This document shows, in pieces, positions 1 to 10,635 of a DNA stretch of 42,680 nucleotides; position 1 is the stretch's first letter, and every line of letters starts with the position of its first letter. Where the stretch lies: assembly GCF_018904615.1 (NCBI RefSeq), contig NZ_JADCNH010000035.1, positions 1-42,680 of the forward strand, written 5' to 3'. The notes under the pieces are model-generated. The model was given only the letters and a program-made list of their open reading frames with translations, searched no databases and was not told where the DNA came from. The DNA comes from Verticiella alkaliphila (lineage in GTDB: Bacteria > Pseudomonadota > Gammaproteobacteria > Burkholderiales > Burkholderiaceae_B). Position numbers and translations under genes: made by a program.

Positions 1-2
1 GT

Positions 3-1166
3 GAGCGTGCGGCGGATGGCAGCCAGGCTCCAGTCTCTGGACTGCGCACTTTCCTGTGCAATGCCATGCAGGGCGCGGCGGCTATGCCGGCCGCGCTGGG
101 CGAGCCGGTACCCGCGCCCGGCACCGATGCCAATCTCATCTACGAACGCTCGCGCCTGAACGCCGAGCTCACGTTCGAGACCTTCGTGACCGGCAAGGCC
201 AACCAGCTGGCGCGCGCAGCCGCGCTGCAGGTGGCCGAGAACCCGGGCACGTCCTACAACCCGCTCTTCCTGTACGGTGGGGTGGGTCTGGGCAAGACCC
301 ACCTGATCCATGCCATCGGCAATTCGCTGGTGGCCGGCAACGCCAACGCGCGGGTGCGCTACATCCATGCCGAGCAGTTCGTCTCGGACGTGGTGAAGAC
401 GTACCACCGCAAGTCGTTCGACGAATTCAAGCGCTACTACCATTCGCTCGATCTGCTGCTGATCGATGACATCCAGTTCTTCTCGGGCAAGGACGGCACG
501 CAGGAGCTCTTCTTCTACGCCTTCGAAGCCATCGTCCAGCAACGCCGTCAGATCATCATCACGAGCGACACGTATCCGAAGGAACTCGCGGGTATCGACG
601 AGCGCCTGATCTCGCGCTTCGACTCCGGGCTCACGCTCGCGATCGAACCGCCCGAGCTCGAGATGCGCGTGGCGATCCTGATCCGCAAGGCCGAGAGCGA
701 AGGCGTGCCCCTGCCCGAGGAAGTCGCCTTCTTCATCGCCAAGCATCTGCGCAGCAACGTGCGCGAGCTCGAAGGCGCCCTGCGCAAGGTGCTGGCCTAC
801 GCGCGCTTCCATGGCCGCCCGATCTCGGTCGAAGTCTGCAAGGAAGCGCTGAAGGACTTGCTGTCCGTGTCCAACGGCCAGCTCACGGTGGAGAACATCC
901 AGAAGACCGTCGCCGACTTCTACAAGATGAAGGTGGCGGACATGTACTCCAAGCGACGTCCGGCCAACATCGCCCTGCCCCGCCAGATCGCGATGTATCT
1001 CGCCAAGGAACTCACCCAGAAGAGCCTGCCGGAAATCGGCGACCTGTTCGGTGGCCGTGACCACACCACGGTCCTGCATGCGGTGCGCAAGATCACCGAA
1101 GCCCGGACGAAGCAGGCCGAACTGAACCACAATCTGCACGTGTTGGAACAAACCCTGAAAGGATGA
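3..1166 (+). CDS. dnaA: Chromosomal replication initiator DnaA (5' end outside window)
   Basis: This is the replication initiator, which binds DnaA boxes at oriC and melts the DNA unwinding element as an ATP-bound oligomer. The frame is open to the left edge, so domain I and part of the linker (domain II) are missing; the first in-window ATG at 66 is internal. Visible parts are the AAA+ domain III with Walker [11 protein letters not shown] and Walker [10 protein letters not shown], the sensor II helix around NVRELEGAL, and the domain IV DnaA-box helix-turn-helix signature [12 protein letters not shown] near the C-terminus. The stop overlaps the dnaN start by 4 bases (ATGA), so the two genes are probably translationally coupled. 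No DnaA boxes were seen in the window; oriC presumably lies upstream of the left edge. Identification is certain. Confidence 0.98.
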   Translation, partial: ERAADGSQAPVSGLRTFLCNAMQGAAAMPAALGEPVPAPGTDANLIYERSRLNAELTFETFVTGKANQLARAAALQVAENPGTSYNPLFLYGGVGLGKTHLIHAIGNSLVAGNANARVRYIHAEQFVSDVVKTYHRKSFDEFKRYYHSLDLLLIDDIQFFSGKDGTQELFFYAFEAIVQQRRQIIITSDTYPKELAGIDERLISRFDSGLTLAIEPPELEMRVAILIRKAESEGVPLPEEVAFFIAKHLRSNVRELEGALRKVLAYARFHGRPISVEVCKEALKDLLSVSNGQLTVENIQKTVADFYKMKVADMYSKRRPANIALPRQIAMYLAKELTQKSLPEIGDLFGGRDHTTVLHAVRKITEARTKQAELNHNLHVLEQTLKG

Positions 1167-2278
1167 ACATGCAACTGGTCAAAGCATCGCGCGACGCGCT
1201 GTTGAAGCCGCTCACCACCGTGGCCGGCATCGTGGAGCGGCGTCACACCCTGCCGATCCTGGCCAATGTGCTGTTGCGCAAGGACGGCGAGCGCGTGTCC
1301 TTCATCGCGACCGACATCGAAGTCCAGATCACGACGCATGCGGACTTCGGCACCGGTCCCGAGCAGGAAGCCACCACCGTTGCGGCGCGCAAGCTGCTGG
1401 ACATCCTGCGCGCCCTGCCCGACACCAGCGACGTCGTGCTCTCGCACGCCGCCAACAAGCTCACCGTGACGGCCGGCAAGAGCCGCTTCGCCCTGCAGAC
1501 GCTGGCCGCGGCCGAGTTCCCCACGGTGGCCCAGCCGGAATCCTGGAACGCGAGCCTCACGCTGCCGCAGAAATCCCTGCGCCAGCTGCTCAACATGGTG
1601 CACTTCGCCATGGCCGTGCAGGACATCCGCTACTACCTGAATGGCATGCTGCTGGTGTTCGAGAACAACCAGGCAAGCGCCGTGGCCACGGATGGTCACC
1701 GTCTGGCGTTCCACGCCGTCACCACCGAGGCCGCGCTGGCCGAACGCCAGGATGTGATCATCCCGCGCAAGACGGTGCTGGAACTGCTGCGCCTGCTGGA
1801 AGACACGGACGAGCCCGTCGGCATCGATGTCGCCGGCAACCAGATCCGTTTCCGCTTCGGTCAGGTGGAGTTCATCTCCAAGCTCGTCGAGGGCAAGTTC
1901 CCCGACTACCGCCGGGTGATCCCGTCGGGCTACACCAAGGAATTCGACCTGGAGCGCGAGGACTTCCTGCGCACCCTGCAGCGTATCGCCATCCTCACGA
2001 CCGACAAGTTCAAGGGCGTGCGCATGCAGCTCGCGGACCACGTGCTGCGCATCTCGTCCAGCAATGCCGAGCAGGAAGAAGCCCAGGAAGAACTCGAGAT
2101 CCTCTACAACTTCGATCCGCTGGACGTGGGCTTCAACGTCACGTACCTGCTCGACGTGCTCGGCAACCTCAAGACGGACCGGGTCACCGTGTCCATGGGC
2201 GACGCCAACTCGTCCGCTCTCATCACCCTGCCCGACGACGAAAACTTCAAGTACGTCGTCATGCCGATGCGCATCTGA
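1163..2278 (+). CDS. dnaN: DNA polymerase III beta subunit (sliding clamp)
   Basis: This 371-residue protein is the ring-shaped processivity clamp that tethers Pol III and other repair and replication factors to DNA. The length and full-length similarity fit bacterial DnaN: an N-terminal start of the type [17 protein letters not shown], a central stretch with [10 protein letters not shown], and the conserved C-terminal YVVMPMRI end that lines the protein-binding pocket. Translation could start at 1163, overlapping the dnaA stop, or at the ATG two codons later (1169); the first fits the coupled arrangement. It sits in the canonical dnaA-dnaN-gyrB order, but recF, usual between dnaN and gyrB in many gammaproteobacteria, is absent here, which is common in Burkholderiales. 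Confidence 0.98.
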   Translation: MNMQLVKASRDALLKPLTTVAGIVERRHTLPILANVLLRKDGERVSFIATDIEVQITTHADFGTGPEQEATTVAARKLLDILRALPDTSDVVLSHAANKLTVTAGKSRFALQTLAAAEFPTVAQPESWNASLTLPQKSLRQLLNMVHFAMAVQDIRYYLNGMLLVFENNQASAVATDGHRLAFHAVTTEAALAERQDVIIPRKTVLELLRLLEDTDEPVGIDVAGNQIRFRFGQVEFISKLVEGKFPDYRRVIPSGYTKEFDLEREDFLRTLQRIAILTTDKFKGVRMQLADHVLRISSSNAEQEEAQEELEILYNFDPLDVGFNVTYLLDVLGNLKTDRVTVSMGDANSSALITLPDDENFKYVVMPMRI

Positions 2279-2323
2279 CGCTAGGCAGCGACGCGTTCCG
2301 GCGCGTGCCGGGACGCCGCCTGA

Positions 2324-2342
2324 GCGCGGCATTCTGCCGCGC
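2324..2342 (+). other. Perfect 8-bp hairpin between dnaN and gyrB
   Basis: The 112-base gap between dnaN and gyrB holds an inverted repeat, GCGCGGCA, loop TTC, TGCCGCGC, predicted to fold in the RNA. There is no following T-run, so it is not a classical terminator. It could be a processing or attenuation element between the two cistrons. The structure is seen directly; any role is a guess. Confidence 0.4.
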
Positions 2343-2387
2343 CGGCGCGCCGGGCGCTTGCCGCCCGCCGGACCAGACTCAAGGTAG

Positions 2388-4838
<2,451 letters not shown>

Positions 4839-4878
4839 TGGTCACCCAGCGCTGAGTTCCAGCCAGAGCCTTGTCGAG

Positions 4879-4903
4879 AAAGCCACCTTCGCGGTGGCTT
4901 TTT
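4879..4903 (+). terminator. Rho-independent terminator after gyrB
   Basis: A 9-bp stem (AAAGCCACC / GGTGGCTTT) with a five-base loop is followed directly by further T residues. It lies 41 bases after the gyrB stop and ends just before the stop of the convergent minus-strand gene, so it probably ends the gyrB transcript. Confidence 0.9.
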
Positions 4904-4910
4904 CATTGCG

Positions 4911-5495
4911 TCACGGCTTAGGAGACTGCTGTTTGAACGACAACAAAGCCTGTCTCTGAGTTTCGGGCGCGGGATGCGGCGGCCCCTCAATCACCCAGCG
5001 CAAATAGGCCAAAACAGTAGGAGCGAGATCCCGCACGGACGCAACGTAGTCATGGGGGTCCTCGGGCATGCCGAATGTCACGACGCCGGGAGGAGCGAAA
5101 AAGTAGTCGTGCCAGTCCTGAATTCGGTCCTGCTCGAATCTGCGAACGACAATTTTGTCCAAGTCCCTGTTCAGAATCGCATGCTTGGACCCGTTCGCGA
5201 TATCTCGCATGACATCAAGCACAGCCTTCGCATCGGGTGGCATGGCAGCTTGACGGGCCTTCATCTCATCCTGTCCGACTCTGCGCACCCAATCGAAGTA
5301 CAGATGATGGGCCGTGAATGCGAAGTTGAGGACATGGTCCATGTCGAAGCTGTCGTGGAGTCTTGCACTTTCACGTCCCAACTTCTCTAGCATTTGCCCC
5401 AACGAAGAAATGCCGAGGTTCAGTTCTGGCAGGTTCTCCTGTTGCCTCTCTCGCTTTTTTCTTCGCCACGTCGCTCTTACCGGTGAATCATTCAA
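4911..5495 (-). CDS. Hypothetical protein, third gene of the toxin-antitoxin group
   Basis: I do not recognise this 194-residue protein. It is soluble-looking, with a strongly basic N-terminus (RRKKRERQQ) followed by a helical stretch rich in His and aromatic residues (DHVLNFAFTAHHLYFDWVRR). There is no signal peptide or membrane segment. The start is read as TTG at 5495, immediately after the TGA stop of the PIN toxin gene (5498-5496); no in-frame ATG occurs until well inside the gene (about residue 35). The abutment suggests co-translation with the toxin. The coding sequence is visibly less GC-rich than neighbouring genes, consistent with acquisition. The function is open; immunity, modulation of the toxin or a simple passenger are all possible. 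Confidence 0.7.
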   Translation of the reverse strand: MNDSPVRATWRRKKRERQQENLPELNLGISSLGQMLEKLGRESARLHDSFDMDHVLNFAFTAHHLYFDWVRRVGQDEMKARQAAMPPDAKAVLDVMRDIANGSKHAILNRDLDKIVVRRFEQDRIQDWHDYFFAPPGVVTFGMPEDPHDYVASVRDLAPTVLAYLRWVIEGPPHPAPETQRQALLSFKQQSPKP

Positions 5496-5912
5496 TCAAA
5501 CTTCCAGATAGACGCCTGCCAACCGAGCCGCTTTGACCAGATCCTTGTCCACCGTGGCGAGCGGAATCTGCCTTCGTATCGCCAGTTCAAGATAGGAGGC
5601 ATCGTACGTCGACAGTTTGTAGCGGCGGGCGAGATTCAAGATGTCGCTGAATGCACGATCCTGCGATTCACTGTCGCTTGAGATCGATAACCGCTCCAAC
5701 TTTGACAAGAATCCTTGGGAGCGTGCTTCGGTGATCAGACCCCGAGCCTCCGACTTAGCCAGGACATTGCCGACTTCAAGCCCCCAGATTGACGGCACAA
5801 CAGCCTCTCCAGTCATCAGTCTCCGGAGCACGCGCTCAGCGTAGCCCCGGTTTCCATCGTTGCCATCGTTGAGCACCCAACACATCGTGACGCAGTTATC
5901 CAGCACGAACAT
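5496..5912 (-). CDS. PIN-domain toxin (VapC-like ribonuclease)
   Basis: This is a probable toxin of a type II toxin-antitoxin pair, a PIN-fold Mg-dependent RNase. The 138-residue protein opens with MFVLDNCV, giving the first acidic residue. It then shows an E in WGLEVGNVL, an acidic residue in STYDASYLELA and another in LATVDKDLV, the usual spacing of the PIN catalytic quartet. The longer open frame upstream of 5912 is not protein-like and overlaps the antitoxin gene, so the ATG at 5912 is chosen; it overlaps the antitoxin stop in an ATGA arrangement. The order antitoxin then toxin, with overlap, is standard. The RNA target cannot be told from the sequence. Confidence 0.88.
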   Translation of the reverse strand: MFVLDNCVTMCWVLNDGNDGNRGYAERVLRRLMTGEAVVPSIWGLEVGNVLAKSEARGLITEARSQGFLSKLERLSISSDSESQDRAFSDILNLARRYKLSTYDASYLELAIRRQIPLATVDKDLVKAARLAGVYLEV

Positions 5913-6157
5913 CAGGCGCGTCCTTCGTCGACCAGAGCTTTCAGGTTGAGATCGTGATCGGGCTCCACCGCTTGCATGAACTGAAGCATGTCGGCAACGG
6001 CCGCCTCGGGATCTTTCTGTGCACTGCCAGCGCTGGGCACCAGATCGGCTACTGGCTGACCTCGCATCGTGATCGTGTAACGCATCCCCGCCTGAACGCC
6101 GCGAATCAGTTCGGACCACTTCGTCTTTGCTTCGAAGGAACCGATTTCCACGTTCAT
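5912..6157 (-). CDS. Phd/YefM-type antitoxin
   Basis: This 81-residue partner of the PIN toxin resembles the Phd/YefM family. The N-terminal half (EIGSFEAKTKWSELIRGVQ, TITMRGQPVADLVP) matches the DNA-binding and dimerisation fold. The acidic C-terminal part would wrap the toxin. A strong Shine-Dalgarno GGGAGG lies six bases before the ATG. Antitoxins of this family usually repress their own promoter, and a perfect dyad sits just downstream of a candidate -10 (see 6180-6212). Confidence 0.88.
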   Translation of the reverse strand: MNVEIGSFEAKTKWSELIRGVQAGMRYTITMRGQPVADLVPSAGSAQKDPEAAVADMLQFMQAVEPDHDLNLKALVDEGRA

Positions 6158-6179
6158 ATTTGCCTCCCACTTCGTTTAG

Positions 6180-6212
6180 ACCAGTCAACAGACTGGTAGC
6201 TTCGAAAGTATA
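6180..6212 (-). promoter_or_regulatory. Toxin-antitoxin promoter with dyad operator
   Basis: On the minus strand a TATACT -10 candidate (6212-6207) is followed about ten bases later by a perfect inverted repeat, ACCAGTC-AACA-GACTGGT (6180-6197). The dyad covers the expected transcription start, the usual place for autorepression by an antitoxin or toxin-antitoxin complex. No convincing -35 was seen. Confidence 0.6.
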
Positions 6213-6347
6213 GCCCGGTCTGCCATGCAAAGCACGGTGGTCACGCTTTACGAAGTGTGGGCTGCAGCCTAAGCGCGGGCGCGCCACTTGCTGCATCGCA
6301 GCATGAAGCTGCTACTCTTTGGTTCCCTTTGGAGCTAACCCCGCCCG

Positions 6348-7460
6348 ATGCGCCGCGCCCCCTTCAAGCCGCTGCTGCAGCAAGCTGTCCGTTTGGCCCG
6401 GCGTCAGCAGAAAGCTTGGCTTGCCGTCACCACGGCTAACGTGGCTGCGGGAAAAAAGGCGGTCAAGCGGGCCGCGACGTCAGCCGATGAGCGCTCGCGC
6501 AAGGCCGCCGCGGCCCGGCAGGCCAACCCGCGCCCGCCCCTGGGCACTGCCCGCCTGGGCCCCGGCCGCTGGGAGCCCAGCCAGTTGCGCGAATCGGGCA
6601 ACCGGCTCGATGCGTTTCGCTATCTGCCCGCCTCGGCACCCACGCCAGGCCTCCCCCTCGTCGTCATGCTGCACGGCTGTCGGCAGACGGCCACGGACTT
6701 CGCGCTGGGCACCCGCATGAACGCGGTGGCCGAGGAGCGGGGCTTTGCCGTGCTGTACCCGCAGCAGGCGGTCAGCCGCCAGGCGCAGCGCTGCTGGCGG
6801 TGGTTCGAGCCTGACGCCCGGCATGGGCTGGCGGAGGCGGACCTGATCGCTGCGATGGTGCGACGTGAGGTGGCGCGTCTGGCGCTGGATTCGACGCGGG
6901 TCTATGTGGCGGGGTTGTCGGCGGGGGCTGGTATGGCGGCGCTGCTGGCGCTGCGGCACCCGGATCTCTTCGCGGCGGTCGCGCTGCACTCAGGCCCGGT
7001 GCTGGGCGCGGCGCAATCGGCGCTGGGGGGCATCCGCACCATGCGTCGGGGCGCGGGCGTGTCTCTGCCGGTCATCGATGCCGCCATGGCGGCACCCTTG
7101 GCTTTGCGTGACGGGGTGCCTGCCCTCGTCCTGCATGGCACGGACGACAAGGCGGTGGACGTACGCAATGCCGCGGGCCTCGCGCGGCAGTTCGCGATGC
7201 TCAACGGATTTGGTGAGGTCGATGCCGATGTGCGGGTGGTGGGCGCCGGCACGCGTCGCGAGTATCAGCGGCATGACTACGCCGTGGGCAAGCGCCTTGG
7301 CCTGCGGGTGTGCCTGATTCCCGGGCTGGGACATGCCTGGTCGGGTGGCGACGATGCGATCGCTTTCCACGCAGCGCACGGGCCGCAGGCGTCGCGGTTG
7401 GCCTGGCAGTTCTTCAGAGGGCGGCGGCGATTAGCAGCGCCGGCCCAGTTGGCGGACTAA
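6348..7460 (+). CDS. PHB-depolymerase-family esterase (LpqC/PF10503 type), basic N-terminus
   Basis: This alpha/beta hydrolase belongs to the poly(3-hydroxybutyrate) depolymerase/feruloyl-esterase-like group. The oxyanion motif MLHGCRQTATDF, the nucleophile elbow GLSAGAGM, the acid in LHGTDD and the histidine in LGHAWSGG give a full catalytic set. The first 65 residues or so are rich in Arg, Lys and Ala and lack a cleavable signal peptide, so the protein is probably cytoplasmic, perhaps bound to a PHB granule or another polyanion. It faces, tail to tail, a clear paralogue at 7625-9022. Substrate could be polyhydroxyalkanoate oligomers or another ester; the sequence does not decide. Confidence 0.88.
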   Translation: MRRAPFKPLLQQAVRLARRQQKAWLAVTTANVAAGKKAVKRAATSADERSRKAAAARQANPRPPLGTARLGPGRWEPSQLRESGNRLDAFRYLPASAPTPGLPLVVMLHGCRQTATDFALGTRMNAVAEERGFAVLYPQQAVSRQAQRCWRWFEPDARHGLAEADLIAAMVRREVARLALDSTRVYVAGLSAGAGMAALLALRHPDLFAAVALHSGPVLGAAQSALGGIRTMRRGAGVSLPVIDAAMAAPLALRDGVPALVLHGTDDKAVDVRNAAGLARQFAMLNGFGEVDADVRVVGAGTRREYQRHDYAVGKRLGLRVCLIPGLGHAWSGGDDAIAFHAAHGPQASRLAWQFFRGRRRLAAPAQLAD

Positions 7461-7624
7461 AGACGCCGGCTGGACGCGGGCCTCAGGCTCAGGCCTGCGA
7501 GCGCGCCATCATGCGATTTGCCCTGGCACTCACCCCACACGCCCGGCCGATGGGCCCCGCCCACCTGCATGCCCTGCGCGGGGTTGGTTGAGGAACATCC
7601 AAGTGCTCGACGTCCCGCATGCGC

Positions 7625-9022
7625 TCAGTCCACAGACACCTTTGAGCGGACGTGCTCCCGGAAGAACCGGAGCATTTCTCGGGTTGCATCAGGCCCGCGC
7701 GATTCCGTGTACGAGCCTTGAGGGCTGCCGCCCGACCAGGCATGCGAGGCGCCATGCACAAGCCAATGCTCGGCGACCACGTGATCGTCCACGCGGTAAA
7801 CGCGTCGGGTGCTGCGCAGGCCGCCGGTTGTCTGAACCGCGTCGCTGGACATCGTCGCCTGGTCGCCAACGCTGGCGGCGATGACGTGCTGTCCGTTGGC
7901 GGGATGCACCGTGGCGTCCGCGTCGCCATGGAAGACGATGGTGGGCACGCCCGACGCGGCCTTGCTGCCCGCGCCGCCGCTGCGCATGGCCGCCAGCGCC
8001 GAGGGCAGATCCGTGGCGGTGCCGCTGGCCAGGCCGGAATGCACGCCCACAGCGGCGAAAAGCTCGGAATACGTATCGCCCAGAATCGCAGCCATGGCCC
8101 CGCCGGCCGAGAGGCCTGCCACGTAGACGCGGTCCGGATCAATGCCGTAGCGTGCCATCACGTCCTGCGTCATGCCAGCGATCAGCGCTGGCTCACCGCG
8201 GCCACGCTGCTGATGCGTGTGCTTGAACCAGTTCCAGCAGCGCTGCGGATTCATCCGCGTCGACTGCTCGGGATACAACACGACGAAGCCTTGTTCGGCC
8301 GCCAGCGCGTTCATGCGGGTGCCGGCGGCGAAGTCATCGGGATCCTGGGTGCAACCGTGCAGCATCACGATCAGTGGCAGCGGCCGGTCACCCGCACCCT
8401 CGGGCACATAGAGCTTGTAGTCGCGGGCGTCGCCGCCTTGGGTGAAGGTGCCACGCACGAATCGCGGATCGTGGACGGCCTGAGCCACGCTGTGGGCTGC
8501 GGGCATGGCGCTGCCTGCCGCCTGGGACAGGCTGCCGAGCTGTGCTGTCAGCGAGGCGGCGAGATGGCCCAAGTCAATGCCTGGCACTCGGCGCTCGCTA
8601 CGCGCTGAGTGGTTCGGCGGATCGGTCGCCATCGCCTCGTCTTCGCCGTCGTTCTGGGTGGACTGCGCGGCGGCAGCGTCGACGTGATCCGAAGCGCGAT
8701 CCGTGCCGCCGGCTTGGGCGTGCGCTGGCGTGGGACGTCCGCGGCCTGTCGCGCCAGCCGCGCGGGATGCGGACGGCTCACCATTGGCTCGGACGTCGCG
8801 GACCTCGACGTCGATAACATCCGCCTCCACCGGACGACGGGAGGTGGCGGCTGATGCGGCGGCTGCGGCAGGAGACGCCTCAGCCGAGAGGGGCTGGCCG
8901 CGCAAGGCGGCCTGAATGGCGGCGGTGGCCGCCGTGAGATCGCCCGCGCGCGTGAGGCGCGTGGCTTCCTGCATGACGTGCTGAAGATCGAAGGACATGG
9001 CGGGCTCTGCGGAAAGAGGCAT
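7625..9022 (-). CDS. PHB-depolymerase-family esterase with long N-terminal region
   Basis: This second esterase is of the PF10503 type, about 465 residues. The catalytic half shows MLHGCTQDPDDFAAGTRMN, elbow GLSAGGAMA, acid in FHGDADATVHP and histidine in GASHAWSGG. The N-terminal 160 residues are different. They begin with a short helical segment (MSFDLQHVMQEATRLTRAGD) and continue as an Ala/Pro-rich linker, which may place the enzyme on PHB granules. The start is either ATG 9022, directly after the stop of the ribbon-helix-helix gene, or ATG 8998; neither has a good Shine-Dalgarno. It forms a two-gene operon with that regulator. It is paralogous to the gene at 6348-7460. Confidence 0.87.
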   Translation of the reverse strand: MPLSAEPAMSFDLQHVMQEATRLTRAGDLTAATAAIQAALRGQPLSAEASPAAAAASAATSRRPVEADVIDVEVRDVRANGEPSASRAAGATGRGRPTPAHAQAGGTDRASDHVDAAAAQSTQNDGEDEAMATDPPNHSARSERRVPGIDLGHLAASLTAQLGSLSQAAGSAMPAAHSVAQAVHDPRFVRGTFTQGGDARDYKLYVPEGAGDRPLPLIVMLHGCTQDPDDFAAGTRMNALAAEQGFVVLYPEQSTRMNPQRCWNWFKHTHQQRGRGEPALIAGMTQDVMARYGIDPDRVYVAGLSAGGAMAAILGDTYSELFAAVGVHSGLASGTATDLPSALAAMRSGGAGSKAASGVPTIVFHGDADATVHPANGQHVIAASVGDQATMSSDAVQTTGGLRSTRRVYRVDDHVVAEHWLVHGASHAWSGGSPQGSYTESRGPDATREMLRFFREHVRSKVSVD

Positions 9023-9454
9023 TCAGCGAATGCGGGTGGCGAGCGCGGCCTTGACGGCGGGGCTGGCATGCAGCGCGCCCAGCACCGTCAGGGACTCGAT
9101 GGTGGCCAGCGCCAGTTCCGGCGTGACGTCCGGGGCCAGCGATGCCAGACCCAGCACGCGGATGTTGAGTGTCTCCCCGGCGTCCTGCACGGCCTGCAGA
9201 TCGCTCGCGCTGAAATGCTGGATGCCCAGCACCAGCATCTTGCGGGACACCACCTGGCGGACGACGTCGGCGTGGCTGGTCAACTGGGTGCGGATGGCCG
9301 TACGGATGAAATCCGTGCGGTTGGCGTAGAAGCCTTCCTGCACGAGCAGGTCGATCTGGCCGAGATCGACACAGCCGAGATTGATGGTGATCTTCTCGTC
9401 GGCAGGCTTGGCGACTGGCTGGAGATGGGGGGTTCTGGGCGGCATGGGCTCCAC
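9023..9454 (-). CDS. Ribbon-helix-helix (CopG-like) regulator
   Basis: This is a roughly 140-residue protein with a ribbon-helix-helix core: a strand KITINLGCVDLGQIDLLV, then helices through GFYANRTDFIRTAIRTQL. The C-terminal half (about residues 70-140) is a separate domain I do not recognise. The start is uncertain between GTG 9454 and ATG 9445. A GGAG sits three bases before the ATG, and a GGATGGA element precedes the GTG. The gene abuts the esterase gene, so it may regulate its own operon; a dyad lies a few bases upstream of the start (9461-9476). Confidence 0.8.
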   Translation of the reverse strand: MEPMPPRTPHLQPVAKPADEKITINLGCVDLGQIDLLVQEGFYANRTDFIRTAIRTQLTSHADVVRQVVSRKMLVLGIQHFSASDLQAVQDAGETLNIRVLGLASLAPDVTPELALATIESLTVLGALHASPAVKAALATRIR

Positions 9455-9460
9455 TTTATT

Positions 9461-9476
9461 CCATCCAAGTGGATGG
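9461..9476 (-). promoter_or_regulatory. Dyad upstream of the ribbon-helix-helix gene
   Basis: The inverted repeat CCATCC-AAGT-GGATGG lies 7 to 16 bases before the possible start codons. It is AT-richer than its surroundings and has the short symmetrical form bound by ribbon-helix-helix dimers. An autoregulatory operator is likely but not shown. Confidence 0.5.
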
Positions 9477-9589
9477 TAAAAGCGGAATGTTGTAAGTGAG
9501 CCGCCCAGTTGTCGCGCTCGTCGACATCCACTGCTCCGGCGGCTCAGGCGCCCTCGGGCTATGCTTGCATCCCCGGCGGCACCGGCTCG

Positions 9590-10540
9590 ATGTCATATTG
9601 GCTCGCCCGCCGCCCTCTTCCTGTCGTGCTCTCGTTCGTGTCTTCTGCGTCTCCTGCCCACCCCCATCAGAACAATCTTCCCGGCGTCCTCTGGGCGCTC
9701 GCCGCCGTCGGCATCTTCACCTTCACCTATGTGGCCGCCAAGCTGAGCGGCACCGGGGCCGCCGCGATGCAGGTGATGTGGCTGCGCTACGTGGGGGGAA
9801 CGATCACGACACTGGCGTTGCTCATGGCGCGTGGCGGCCTGTCCGGCATCGGCTTCGCCTCGCGGCCTGCGCTGCACATCGGGCGGGCGGCCGCGGGTGC
9901 GTTCGGCGCTTCTAGCGCCGTGTATGCCGCGAGCAACATGCCAGTGGCTTCGGCCAGCGCCATCGGTCTGCTCGACGGCTTTTTCATCGTGCTGCTCGGT
10001 TTGTTCGTGCTGGGCGAGCGCATCAGTGTGCGGCAGGCCCTGGCCATCGGCCTGAGCATGATCGGCGCGCTGGCCGTCGTGGCGAGCCAGGGAGCTTTCG
10101 GCGGTTGGGATCCCGCCTTCGCGCTCCCTGCGGGCGTCGCGCTGGTAGGTGCCCTGCTCGTGGGCATCGAGAGCATTCTGCTCAAGGCGCTTGCCCGGTC
10201 TGAACGCGCGTTGATCGTCCTGCTCTCGGTCAACGTGCTGGGGGCGTTGCTGCTCAGCATTCCCGCGTGGTTCACCTGGGTCTCGCTGCCATGGCCTTGG
10301 CTCATCGCCTTCCTCGGGCTCGGCCCGTTGGCGATCGCGGCGCAGTACTGCAATATCCGGGCGTTCCGCGTGGCCGACGCCAGTGTGGTCGGGCCCGTGC
10401 GATACACCTGGGTCGTCTACGGCGCGCTGGCAGGTGCCGTGTTCTTCCACGAGCCGCTCACGCCGGCCGTGTGGGCGGGCATTGCGCTGGTGCTGGCGGG
10501 TGGCTGCTGGCTTGCGCTGTTGCGCGCGCGGCCGGCATGA
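9590..10540 (+). CDS. EamA/DMT-family transporter
   Basis: This inner-membrane protein has about ten predicted transmembrane helices in two repeated halves, as in the drug/metabolite transporter superfamily (EamA, RhaT-like). Helices are seen from LPGVLWALAAVGIFTFTYVA to the end at IALVLAGGCWLALL. The second half repeats the first, beginning around the PAFALPAGVALVGALLVG segment. The start is uncertain. The frame opens at 9509, but the region before the first helix is long and poorly conserved-looking; ATG 9590 or GTG 9626 are more natural. Such carriers usually export amino acids or metabolites. It lies between the esterases and the siderophore locus; export of a siderophore or precursor is possible but unsupported. 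Confidence 0.82.
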   Translation: MSYWLARRPLPVVLSFVSSASPAHPHQNNLPGVLWALAAVGIFTFTYVAAKLSGTGAAAMQVMWLRYVGGTITTLALLMARGGLSGIGFASRPALHIGRAAAGAFGASSAVYAASNMPVASASAIGLLDGFFIVLLGLFVLGERISVRQALAIGLSMIGALAVVASQGAFGGWDPAFALPAGVALVGALLVGIESILLKALARSERALIVLLSVNVLGALLLSIPAWFTWVSLPWPWLIAFLGLGPLAIAAQYCNIRAFRVADASVVGPVRYTWVVYGALAGAVFFHEPLTPAVWAGIALVLAGGCWLALLRARPA

Positions 10541-10635
10541 GCCTCGTGCAAGCGACCACCGGCGGCAACTGACCGAATCGCGCCTACTGATCGACCGTGC
10601 TGCCCTGGCACCAAGACGACCCGGTTCCATCATCG

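Noticed and set aside
7461-7624. Possible gene or RNA between the convergent esterases
   Set aside because: The 164-base gap has only small GC-rich repeats and no credible start, Shine-Dalgarno or terminator with a T-run.
6348-9022. The two PF10503 esterases as part of the siderophore hydrolysis set
   Set aside because: They belong to the PHB-depolymerase group and lack the SPS(V/I)WW hallmark of the Fes/IroE enzymes further along.
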